This document shows, piece after piece, positions 26,001 to 38,310 of a stretch of 64,000 nt of DNA. This DNA comes from Solenopsis invicta. Its lineage: Eukaryota > Arthropoda > Insecta > Hymenoptera > Formicidae. Under the pieces are notes generated by a model. It was not told where the DNA came from and searched no databases. It worked only from the letters and a program-made list of their open reading frames with translations. Numbering within the stretch: the first letter of the stretch is position 1; every line of letters starts with the position of its first letter. Location of the stretch: positions 16,163,001 to 16,227,000 of the forward strand of contig NC_052668.1 in assembly GCF_016802725.1 (NCBI RefSeq), read 5' to 3'. A program made the translations under genes and the position numbers.

Positions 26001-27653
26001 CGTAAAACTTTGATTATGTAATTTATAAACAAGAGTAAAAAGAAAACTTTAACTCTATTAATCTAATTCTAACAATATTATGATCATTACAAATGATCAA
26101 AACCTAAGTCATTTTATTATCTTTTTTTACAATTTATAACTAAAAAATGTGTCGGAAAATATTATAACTATAATCTCGCAAGTTTTCAAACGTAAATAAC
26201 AAAATTGCTACTGTGCCTAACGTCTCGAGTGTAATAAAGCATAATGGCACACCATATAATTTTAGATGAGGTGGTGCGACTTCGGCAAACTTCGCCCACT
26301 AATTTCTAGTATTTCTCGTTAAAATGATATTTAATTTAGCTTATTCCAACAACGCTCGACCACTCGTGACATGAATATATATCGCAGACAAAATTGTCTT
26401 AGCATGTTTTATAGGCGCAATTAGTAACACCGCCATCAACATCTCTCAGCTTATTGGGGCTTGATTATCTTCACGGAAACTACGTCCCGCGAGTGACGGC
26501 CGCGCCCGTAGATTTATGATCCCTTTTATCGAAGTACAATGATGGAGCATTCGCTCTCAACGACGATTCGCCGCGCAATTCGAACTCCACGGAGGCCAGA
26601 AAATAACTCACCTCACTTATCCGCCTTTTTTTCCGCTCTTACGCTTGTTACAAGACACACCCTCGTATCTAGAATGGACGACAATCCGCCGGCGTGGCAC
26701 GCGTTATTTGTCACCCGCAGACAATGTAAAAATCCTAGAAGCTCGCGCGTCTTTTTTCCAGATGGAATTTCGTCAAGCAAGCTTGATTTATGAACCCGCG
26801 CGAGCCCACCAAGTGACCATAAAGCACTCGATGTCCGGGTATACAGCAATGAAAGAGATTCAACGTGATAAACGACAATGATCGAACGCCATTAACGTTT
26901 TCGTCTCTTTCGATTTATACCGGAAGGAAATAGATGTCTTGTCGAGGAAACAAAGATACTTTAAAATAACTTTATTTAGCTTATAATTTACTCTTCATTT
27001 AAATTCGATTAATTTTGTACAATTAATTTATAAATAATATGCATTGTGCGAGACAAAGCCTTATTATACCCTTTAATTCGATATTATGTGTGCACCTTTT
27101 GGATATTTATATTCAATGGTTTGGAAAGACCAACGGTCAATTGGACAATCATAATTTATCAGTTTGCAATAAACGGTGGGTTTATTAATGCATCTATAAA
27201 TCACGATTTGAATCAGAATTCTCGCTTGATTACTCCGTTGACTAAGTAGAGCATTATAGGATCCGTATATCTTCGATAATCTGCAGGATGTTCTCCATTT
27301 AGCCGACACGAGTGCTCCCCTGGGCCACTCTATTTCGCGATCTTGTCCCTTTGGAACTTCGTTTAATAACGTGAGACCATCTTGTGATTCATAGTTCATT
27401 GCTTCAGGAATCAAATATTTGAAGAAATCCGTCGTGGCATGTGATCGAGATAAACGCGTTTTTGATCGCGAGAAAATTTACTGTTCCGTAATATTTAATG
27501 CAAGATATTATAGCAAAATTCATTTTGCCTTATTTGTATTACATAAGTTCTCTTCATCCTATATTTCACAAAGAGCGACAGTGTCTTAAAAAAAAAAATT
27601 CAAGTGGCAATATCTCTTTAAAAAAATAAAATCAAAGTGATACATATTTTTGT

Positions 27654-27840
27654 AAATGCAAATTACAATTTAAAGAGACTCTCGAGATTTAAAACGAAAA
27701 ATATTGTCAAGGCTAATGAGAGTCAGCGCTGTTATCAGTGCGCACAAGAAAAGTTTATTCTATATGTCAATTAAAAACAAAATGTACGTTTCGACTCTCT
27801 TTGGAGTCATTCTCAACATAATACAATCTGCGACTAACAT
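27654..27840. repeat. copy 1 of a 277-bp-period direct duplication
   Basis: This segment, from aaatgcaaattacaattt to cgactaacat, recurs at 27931-28115 with few differences (cagtgcgcacaag versus caatgcgcacaag). The two copies are separated by about 90 bp of unrelated sequence. Each copy holds agactctcgagattt and gactctctttggagtc, short self-complementary pieces. Confidence 0.92.
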
Positions 27841-27930
27841 AATACAATCGTAACAATTAATTAACGTATCAAAGGTCATGAAAATAAAGTTAAAAAAAGT
27901 TTGACGCATTTTGCAACCTGCGTGAATTAC

Positions 27931-28115
27931 AAATGCAATTTACAATTTAAAGAGACTCTCGAAATTTAAAACGAAAAATATTGTCAAGGCTAATGAGAGT
28001 CAGCGCTGTTATCAATGCGCACAAGAAGTTTATTCTATATGTCCATTAAAAACAAAATGTACATTTCGATTCTCTTTGGAGTCATTCTCAACATAATACA
28101 AACTTCGACTAACAT
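27931..28115. repeat. copy 2 of the 277-bp-period direct duplication
   Basis: Second copy of 27654-27840, with a handful of substitutions and small indels, for example acaagaag where copy 1 has acaagaaaag. High similarity points to a recent local duplication inside the giant intron. Confidence 0.92.
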
Positions 28116-29755
28116 ATTTTTGTATTCTCACTCAAAGTTCTTTCTATTTCAACCCAAGTCGTACTTAGGCGATTTTATTTTAACTTGAACAACAAAAATA
28201 TTTAACTTAAAAAAACTTGGTACTGCAAACAAAATCTAAATCAGATAAAATTATAAATGACACATTTTCTTCGGCAACCAACTTTTACGTTAAATATTTT
28301 TGTTACTTAGATTAAAATAAAAAGATATTTGAGTAGGGTTAGATTTTATTTTAATTGTAAATGGAACTTCGTAATTTTCTTTAATTAAATTAATTTTTTA
28401 AATTTAATATATGATTGGAATTATAAACTTCTATTTTTTAAATATTATTATCTGCTTACTAACAAAAGTTATAATTCGATTGTAATTTTAATATATTTAA
28501 TGCAGTCATTAAGTCCTCTCTTTACCTTGTTCTTTCTCTTTGATAAGATTAGAAGTAATGTTTATTCTGTATTGGTCAGAAAGAAACAAGATTAAGTTAA
28601 TTGGTGAGAACAAGCATTTTCGCGTTTATGAGTTCCCTCGGCCACTTCCATCAACAAACCGACGATTGCGTGTCCAACGTTTTTCTCGAAACCCTCTTAT
28701 ATTAAATCGAGTCGTAGTGTTAATCAAGAACAGAAACTTTTTACGAGGGTTAGGTCGACGAACGGTGGTGAGGAACAAGGGGGATGAACGTCATCGGGAC
28801 CCGACCTGACGGTCGATCTCCAATGCGTAGCAGGCAAAGTAACAGTGCCGGGCTATGGCGAATGATAAAATGGAGAGGGATGATCAAGTGAGTGATCGAC
28901 TAGAATGGAGGACAGAGGGTGGCCGATATCGCCTTCCGTTGCCCACGGCCAGATTAGATTGGCCTACCCTCCGCCATCGTCGTTGTCGTAGTCGTCGTCG
29001 GAGATAGCTCCGTTCCCAGTATCCTCCACCGAGATGCGAAATGTTCTCTTTTTCTCGTCGCGCTCCAATGAAGCCTTTTCGAAGATTACACCTGTGGCTC
29101 GGACCATAGTGCAAGGGTATCAACCGATGCGGAAAGCGCGGGCCGAGCTTTCCAACGGGGTCCCGACTTTAATTTACCTTTATCTTCCTTGCACGCCGCG
29201 ATCTTAATACAAATCCGAAGATCTCAAGAAAGAAAGCAGTAAGATGATTGCGAGGAACGGAGGCTATTCTTCCCGTGAGCCAATGACAAAATTGCAAGCT
29301 GCAGGCTCGATCGGACGTCGCTGCTGACGGTACGGTACAGTCTGTCACTCGTGAAATTTTTGCGCCAGCGTGATTCTGTATATTTAGCAATCCCGATGTG
29401 TCCGTCGGATTGTTATCGCAGTCCGTTAATTTGCATTAATGCGCTCTGTCAATCAATGCGCCGTTTTCATCAACTCGTCGTTCTCGGCGACTGGCAACCG
29501 TCCTTGTTCGATGGAAATGTCGATTGAAACGTTGGTAATTAGCACGCGTAAGTTTATACGCACTAGAACGCGTTCACATACTTTTTAAAGTAATAGGGTA
29601 ACTATGCCAATTACCGGCACTTTTAACATGTAGTGGCAATTGATAATTATTTTTAAATATACAACATTTTTTTTATTATTATTTAAGTAAAATTTTTAAT
29701 ACACAAAACAAAAGCAATAAGATGAAAAACTAATTATTTAAATGATAAAAATATG

Positions 29756-29940
29756 AGGTATTGACCATATACTGTAAAGAAAATAATCAATCTTTGATGA
29801 AATAATTTCAATCAAACGTTTAGTTAATATAACCAAATATTTAATAATTATATTGAGAGAAACAAAATGATTACTAAATATTACTAAATATTTGATTATC
29901 AAACATTTAATTAAAATTATTTCACCAAATACCATTGAGG
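29756..29940. repeat. imperfect inverted-repeat element
   Basis: The left part (gatgaaataatttcaatcaa) is matched on the opposite strand by the right part near 29900-29935 (ttaaaattatttcaccaaa). An internal tattgagagaaac resembles the ends of the element at 34811, suggesting the same family, degraded. Confidence 0.5.
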
Positions 29941-30320
29941 CTTATTACGCCAAACAAATGTTTTTATACATAATACTTTTTATTCTAATACTATTGAAAA
30001 AAAACGGCAGAAATTGAGACAGTTACCCTAATCAAATTTATTTACCTTTTCTCAAACTTCATGTAATGGATCTCGAGATTGGGCATAATCTAAAAAGCTG
30101 AATCAGTCGAAACTGTGTGCGCAAAACGTTCTGTATATGTTGCGTGTAGTCGATTGGCAAACGGGCGCATTGTTGAGTTAATGGAATGTTTTGTTCTAAA
30201 TACGGTGCGTTGTATAATGAAATTGCGCTGTATAGTAAAGCGCGTCCAATTCATGACGTGCACCGACGGCTTTCGTTTCGTGATCCACGCGGGTGGAGGA
30301 ACACGCGCGCATAGCGAACC

Positions 30321-30328
30321 TATATAAG
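30321..30328 (+). promoter_or_regulatory. TATA-box-like site
   Basis: ccTATATAAGct at the edge of a moderately GC-rich segment (30.1-30.4 kb). A plausible start region lies about 30 bases on (acgtcacgtac), but no downstream gene is identified. Confidence 0.18.
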
Positions 30329-33300
30329 CTGTGACTGTTTATCGAAACGTCACGTACAGACGACCTATCAAAACCAGAAGCGCGTTGCTTAAGCTCGCTC
30401 CCTCTTCTTCCCGTTTCGTAGCTCTTTTACGTTCGGCTTCGGAAACATATTAAACACATACAGTATTTACGCGAGATATTTTTGGCGGATGTACCAAAAA
30501 TCGACAGGAGCAATCAACCATTTATGCAAACCAAATTTAAACCCGCACATCAAAGATGCAGCTGATACTGCACAATGCTAAAAATTTCATTGACCCTTAA
30601 AGTTATCGTGTAAGAAAAAGATATCTCTTTAGTTCGTAATCATAGGTATCTCCGATCACTTTTTTATTCATTTGTGAAGTGACTGAAAAAATGTTTGAAA
30701 ATTCACAAACATATTTTCAAGTTTCTAAAATAAATGTCTGTACTTCATTTTTAAAAAATGTAGTAAATACATATAAATATCGAAGGTTAAGAATAAATTG
30801 GATAAAGAAATTATTTATTTAAAAAATTGTAATTTTTTTAAATAAATAAATGTAATAAATAAATGTAAAAAATAGCTCTGGGATTTTCTAATTTAGATAT
30901 AAAGCTTTAAAAACAATAGAAACTCTAAATTTTTCGAAAAGTACAATTATTCGGGTAACGAGTGATTTTTATTTTTTAGCAAGGGACAAATGAGGAAACT
31001 CTGTATCGTAAAAAATAAGCATTCTTTTTAGATTTTACGGTGCAAAAATAATATTTTCCTCAAAAGGCTCAACATTGTCTCGTCTGCATATAAATGTTTT
31101 ATAATATAAATAATACTTCGCTAGTTCTCGCGTTGCTTCATTGAATTCTTTGGAACCTTATTCCGCATAAGTTGACTTCACGAGCCGTGACAACTGACAA
31201 ACCCGTGCCGCAGGCGCATTATGGTTGACCGTGATTGCAAAATTGAGCGTGATCACTGCCGAAGTTTTGAAGTGCGTCGTTTGTCGTTTTCGACAAAGCG
31301 GTCTTGTTGCTCGTGTTTTTTTAACTATGATGCGATATATTTGTTTCACAGGCGGATGGTTACGAAACCAATCAATGTGCAACCCGTCCGAATGGAAGGG
31401 CAAGTGCACAAAGGGTCCGAGTGTCCGGAAAAAAAATTTTGCAGTCCTCGAAAAAGACGATGTAAAATTGGCAGTCGCGCCTGCAATTTCTACCGAAGAG
31501 CATTTCACGCGATATAACATAATGCGTTTTTACGGTAACACCCATTTTAATGGACGAAATATTGACGTTCAGAAAACAATACACCTTTGTGAAAATATTA
31601 TTGAATACATGAGATTTTTTTTTTTCATTAATTAAAACGCGCATAATTTTCATTAAATTTAGTTTCTAAATTGCTTTTTAGTAGCTCTCCTGCGTCGTTT
31701 AAGTTACGTACAAATTTCTCTTGACGATGCTGGTTTTACGGATTAATTGAACGAGCGCCACGTAGTTACTGTAAGAAGATTTACGGCCGCACAATATTCC
31801 TAGGCATGATAAGGAAGCAGTTTTAAAGGTGAAGTTTCCTTGCAAACCTCTCCTCCACGAAATTAACTCTTAGATGATGCTGCACATATATTTGCTAATT
31901 TAAGAGATGCACTCAATTATCATGCACTCAAATGATAAAGGGCAAAGAGATAACATGCACGGAGCATATACAACACGTACACAGCGTTAAGACTTTACGC
32001 GGTAAAACTTTGTGTACTCGCACCCAGATCTGTGTTTAATTACTTTAATAGGATGGAACAACTGTACTGTTTTCAATCTTGCGACAGAGGATAAAAGAAA
32101 TTTATTTAAATATTAGCGCTTGTTTGCTAGTAAGATAATTCAATGTTAAACAGCTAATTTCGCTAATTGTTAAAAGCGTAATTAATTATACCAACTTCTC
32201 CGCACGAGAATCGTCGACTTTTACAATTAAAATTAAATTAATATAATCCTGCGCGTTATGAGTGTACTTCGCTGAAAACATTTTCAGCAAACAAAATATT
32301 TCACGACACATTGCCAATACTATGAAAATTTTATTAACTAACATTTATTATCCTGGTGCTCGAAAACAATTGTAAAAATAGGTAAAAATAGGTAAACAAT
32401 TGCAAAAAATAATTGCAAATGAGAAAAATTGATCTTTATTATAATATAATAATAAACGCAAAACATTGCACAGATTCTATCGAAAATAAGTTACAGCATC
32501 AATGTTCAGAAACGCATTTAATTATACTATTGCAAATAAAACAGCGCGCAATATGGAATTCTGCAATTTCAAAAGGCGCCGATATCAATTTTCCGTAATT
32601 TATATATCAAATTTTAAATTTAATTTATTAAACAAAAGCCGTATCGAATTGGTTTTGTGGCAGTTTAATTCATTTCGGTATAATACCGTCTGTATGTTCT
32701 TGCGATATCGTATTTACTGAAAAATTGGTATGTAAACTCCGATTACAAACCGGTAACGAATCTCGATTTATTTTATTCCCGGCCGTTTTGACGTTTATCT
32801 GCGTTTAATGTATGTACAATCGAGTGCATTTAAATGGCGTCCGGAGCGCGTCTGCATTCACGGGGATATTTCGCGACATCGATTTTTCTTGGTCATTACG
32901 AGCGCGACATTAAACCATGCAAATAGCAGTAACAAAACAAACAGATCTACAGAGCGCACTTTTTATAGAGAATATTACGATGAAATTTGATAACATTGCA
33001 GAGAGAGAAATCTGATCGTTGAATGTAAGCGCGGTAGACGTTAATTCGGCTGTACGCATGCAAAGATCAAACACATACGAATCATCCGCGTCAAATGGGA
33101 TATTTGCCGAAAGTAAATTAATTTTCTCCGGATACCACATTCCACGCTCGCTTTTACGCGAGAGTAGACAACTACTACAGCGAATATCGCGAAACGATCG
33201 CGCGCGGTTATGCGCTCGACATTGTTCCGCGCGAGTCTTTCATTTTTAATTGGGTTACTCAAACTAATTAATTCTGGAGTGGGAGCAAAAGAGCGGAATG

Positions 33301-34810
33301 GCACTCATTAACAGAGACGACGCGACACAGAGAAATTAACGGTGAAAAAAAGTTATTGACGAGCGGCAGCATGTCGGTAATTTATAATACGAGTAAACGG
33401 ACGTCGCCAGCGAAATAATCTTTCCCCGTGTGCCCCTCTCCTCGTCTAACGTTTTTACCGCGATGCTTTTTTTTTCATTTCATTTTTTATAGTTCCACTC
33501 GTGGATGCCGATTGATTAGTTTCGTTCCGAGTTCTCACGCACGGCACATTCGTCCCTTTCGCATACCGTGGCATCTAATGATAGACACGTCGTCATTTGC
33601 TAACAGCTTCCATGGATTCTAGAGCCAAACGTTTTAATTATCGTTTGTGCAGTTTGCACCTACGGCGGTCGCGGTAGTAATCGCGTGTCATGTTATACGA
33701 TCGTGATTTTTTTATCAGGATAAATATCAAAATTCTTCTCACGTTGCAAACCGTATATCGCTTTCCTTTAAAAAAAATTTTTTTTCAAGACTTTGTAACG
33801 CAAAATGGATAAAAGTCTTCGCTAAAAAAAGAGCTTTCATTAAACTGTTTCATTTCGCGACAATTTTGCGTTTCTTCCCTCATCTCGAGATATTGCATTA
33901 CAGGCATTCTGTACACGAGATAATAACTACGTAAACGCGCAAGAGAAAAATTTCACTTTAATGTAAATTTATATAAAGGAAAACAAGGGACGTACGGAGG
34001 AGCGTCGCGTCGTGAAGTCATTATTCGAGAGACAAAGTCGTGTGACAAAGGAAGGTTAATTACTGTTACCATGAACGGAGCAGCGCGGAGAATAAATTCA
34101 GAATAGCGAGATAATTGATGCGTTCCAATATCTCTTTTGTGCAATACGAGTCATTATCGGTCACGCAAGTACAAATTAAATCGATGGAAACGATTATTTC
34201 GTATTGTGCGATTGACGCAGGACGAATATAGGACAAAAAGAACTGAAATAAGAAACGTATGTTGCGATCGGTGATTTGGACCAATTATTTTTCTATAAAT
34301 GCACAATTTTTTCTACTGACGAGAAAAATAAGAAAGATATAGGCTAAATAATGTTTTACTCAAATTGCAAGTCAGTGCAAAATTGGATGAGCATTAGCGA
34401 GAAATTTAAAATTCGTTTAATTAAAAATGAACTTTGTTCAATTTTATAATTGAATCTAATTAGATCTGCTGATATTTTTCATGCAATTTTATATACATTT
34501 TTAAATTCATCGAACTGCGAGTCGAATAAATTTTCGTTCTTGAAATATGAGTTGAAAGTAATGATATTACATAATATTAAATTGATGATCAATTTAATAA
34601 TAAAGACAAGCATCTGTTACTCCTTTCCTCCAAATATTGCAAAGAATCCGTTGCCAAAAATAACATCTTAGCCGAACTTTCCTATTTTCCGAGACGGGCG
34701 TCTCAGCAAATTTGAAGCATGAGAGGATATTTAATGCAATCGATTGATTACCAATTTAATATTGTGACATTACTATTCTCATTCAACTTAAAACTTGATG
34801 AACTTGAAAA

Positions 34811-35013
34811 TGTACCCAGAAAAAAATTTATTTAAATACTTGTAACGAAATATTTATTTACAGTACATAAATATTTATTCAATAAAAAACAACAGTTAAA
34901 TTACATTAGTGATTTTTATACTAGATAAATATTTATTTATATTTAATAAATACTTATTTGCAAGTATTCAGACAAATGTTTATTAAAATTTAGTAATTTT
35001 TTCTCTCAGTACA
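34811..35013. repeat. 203-bp imperfect inverted-repeat element
   Basis: It begins tgtacccagaaaaaaat and ends in the complement of tgtactgagagaaaaaatt, with arms rich in aaatatttattta. The design (short conserved ends, AT-rich palindromic body) is that of a MITE. The ends resemble those of the inverted repeats near 62630 and 29770. Confidence 0.6.
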
Positions 35014-36264
35014 TAAAATCACGAAAGAAATATAAGTACTAAACTCCAGCTCCAAATAACGTTCATCTTTAATTAGTTTTTACACATCGGTCTGTTCTCC
35101 TATTATTGGTAAAATTTATCGTTATATAATTTTGACACGTATATCGAAATCGTACAATAGTGAAAATGTCAACCTTACCTTTTCGAATTGTCGGAGGTAT
35201 TGCGACACGGTCGATAATGGATACAGCAGATCGATTACGATTGATGACGAGAATAGCACCGTCGAGGGAGTCGACTATATACCTCGCTCTTATCGAGAAA
35301 GAGCGATCGCGAAACGCGTCAAAATCAGGTTGCCCTGGGACGTGATACGCGTTTGGCTTGTCGGACGCGACTGACAGCACCGTGTTGCGCCACGTGGACC
35401 CCAACCACCCCTTGAAAAGCTTTACGAGCGCAGAGGGGGTAGAGGATCATGCGCGGTACTTGGCTCCGTTCGCTTCGAATCAATCTCTTCTACTGTGTTT
35501 CACGTCGCTCGCTTTGTCTTGCTAATCGCGTAATTAGCAGTACCTCGTTGTTCATCGATTTGAAATTGCCTTCTAATATGTTCACCCTAATTTGATCCGC
35601 AATCCCGACAAAACACGGGAGACGCGATAAAAGATCTTAAAAGATGCGAATACACGGAGAATTCTCGTAGAAGCTCGGAGAGGGTTGGAAGCTCAGAGGG
35701 AAATATTCAGAGTGATTTTTGAGGAAGACTCGCTTGAACCGTTACGACATTGGGTTTCTCTCCGATGTAATTTAGACTGCAACTCGGCTTCTTGTCCGAT
35801 CGTTGGGGAGGACATAAACATAGCCATTATCCTAATTAGTACTTCGTAAACCCAAGTGGCCAATAACTGTCTCGTGGCCAATAACTACGACCCTATTACA
35901 TTTACCTTATATACGAGCAGCCAAATAGTTCCAATATCCCAAGAACTCGATATTATTATAATATATTTCTATGTAGCTCGATTACGTGTAGGACGGTGTG
36001 CACGCAACGTATAGCGCAGTACAGTACGAATTATCCTAAAAGGATCACCACTCTTCTCACTGAAGTACGAGTCTCAAGATAGACGCATTTGCAATTTCGG
36101 AATATTTTGCGCAAGACTTTGTCGAAATATCGATTATAATCTGCGCGATGTGAAACAATAATGCGAGCGTAGCTGAATTACGTGGCGCGTCTCGGAAATT
36201 AATCGTTCCGCTTGTCAGTCTCGACGCGTCAAAACGTACGTCTCTCATAAACCTGGAAACCCGT

Positions 36265-36498
36265 ATGCACACGTTACATCGGCTTGCTCCGCGTCTTGGT
36301 CCCCGACAATTTCCCCGTTACCTCCTTCTCTTCAGCCTTTTGGTTTCGACGTTCGCAGCATGCCCCGAGCCCGTAAACTCATCCCGCGTCTCTCGCGCGC
36401 CATCCACCCCGGCAATGGGGGTGGATGACGGCGCGATGTTTACATTTCAATTATCCAACGTTTCACTCTGCGCGATTATTAGTATTTGCATCATTTAG
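36265..36498 (+). CDS. possible small secreted protein or first exon
   Basis: A 77-codon frame from ATG with a clear signal-peptide pattern: a basic n-region (MHTLHRLAPRLGPRQFPR), a hydrophobic core YLLLFSLLVSTFAA and a likely cleavage before CPEP. A possible donor, CCC|gtaaac, follows CPEP; if used, this would be only a first exon. If not, the product is a short peptide with two potential N-glycosylation sites (NSS, NVS) and a hydrophobic C-terminus (ending AIISICII), which would be unusual for a soluble secreted protein. The surrounding DNA is moderately GC-rich. No homology recognised. Confidence 0.25.
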   Translation: MHTLHRLAPRLGPRQFPRYLLLFSLLVSTFAACPEPVNSSRVSRAPSTPAMGVDDGAMFTFQLSNVSLCAIISICII

Positions 36499-38287
36499 CA
36501 GGCGCAGGAACGTGCCTCAGCACCGACTCGAGCGCTTCGTCTGGTTTCAGAATAGTTAGAAGGGGAGTGAGGGGGGAAGGGTGGATCCGCGGGCGCGCGT
36601 CGAGGATACGAATCGGTTGGTTATCCAACGATCCGCGCGAACAATTACCCAAGCGTGAAAGTAGAGCTTGCGCTGAATTTGAATCGGATATTTACAATCG
36701 ACACGTTCGAGTGTAAAACAGCGGCCGACGGAGAATCGTAATCCTAACTTAGATCGCTGCCGAATGAATTTTCCAAACTCTACGATTTTCGCGCTTTACA
36801 TTTGAGCTTACTGATGATCGAAGTAGATGAACTTCCTCGACAATCGTCAAAATCAATTCCGCGTTGAGACTACCGATTGCCCATTGTAAGAGCGACAATA
36901 CGAGTAAAATGCGGAATCGACCAATATCCCGCTGGAGGAACTAAGGCTTAAGTTCATGAACGACCGGAAGAATCTGTAATGGTCGAGAAAGATGGGTTAG
37001 AGAAACTCCCGGGAATATCGGTAAGATAAAAAGACACGTTGTTCCCTCTTGTTCTATCGGCGGAAATGGGATCCTCGAAAACTGCCGTTAGCCGTTCTAT
37101 CAGAGCTTTACGACGACGTCAATGAGGTTACTATTCTGATATTGACCGGCCCCTCTATCTTTCGTTTCCGTTGGCCCACTGCCGAAATAAAACTTTGTCC
37201 AGAGTGACGACGATTGCTCTAATCTCCCTAGGTTAAACGAATAACGGATCCGCGATAACATCCATTTCATCAAACAGATAAACGCTATCGTTGTCAGTCA
37301 TCGAGGTCGCCAAGTAACATAGGGTCACTGCACCAGTTGCTGAATCACCAGTAAATGACTGCTTGAGAAAAATAATAAGACTTCAAAACTGAATAAATAG
37401 AATTGTTATTTTTTGGATCTATAATTTTTACATAGGTAAATTTTTTTGATTAAAATATTATTTTTAACTTGAAAATGTAATTATAATATGTTAAATTATT
37501 CTTATCTGTTTTCATTGATCGGTGCCGTGACTCTATCTCTGCTGATTTTCTTTGTCAACCGTATATGTACCTGCATTGTTCATTTTTTTTATCTTACGTA
37601 TATGAGATAAATTTAGCGCGGCGTTTACGAAAAACTTGTCTCAAAGGACTGCGCTCTAAAAGTCTGTCGCACATTTGAGAAAGAACTACTGACATAGTCG
37701 ACCTCGCTGTCGTGATCCTTGGCGGTGACGCGACGCAATGACTTCACAAGGATGCAACATTGAATCGCTGTATCATCGACCGCCGCCGTCCCTGAAATTT
37801 GAATGGACAAGCTTGTCCCCTCCTACCCTCCGTCACAGTTCTAGTTAGACGTCTTCCTCCGCCTGTCTATGCTCAAAGTTCATGAATATCTGATCATCGA
37901 AGAGACGAATCGTCCGCACGACCATTCAGTAACTGCACTTTGCGCGGTCTGCGGTCTGATAAGACGGCAGTCTGGACCGAAAGGAACATATGGGAAGGGC
38001 ATGTTTACCAACGCTATCTCTGCACAATACAAGAACGAATCTTCCCGCTATTTCGTGATATGAACGGCAATCGCGACTGGAATTGCAACGGAGGTCGTGT
38101 CAGTTACGTCACTTTTTTCTTATATAATTCCATCCAATGTCTTTTGCAACAAAGATATAAAATGTTGTTAGCGTTTATAGATAGCTAGAATTATATTTGT
38201 TTTAATACATTCCACTATTAACTTATAAATGTTTATATTACATTTGAATTATTAATCAAAACCAATATTTTTTTTCGATTATAAACA

Positions 38288-38310
38288 AGTGTGTATGTGT
38301 GTGTGTGTGT
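38288..38310. repeat. (GT)n microsatellite
   Basis: About ten gt units with one interruption. Confidence 0.93.

Noticed and set aside
31225..31635. 136-codon plus-strand frame
   Set aside because: No recognisable domain, overlapped by antisense frames of similar length, and no splice or promoter support.
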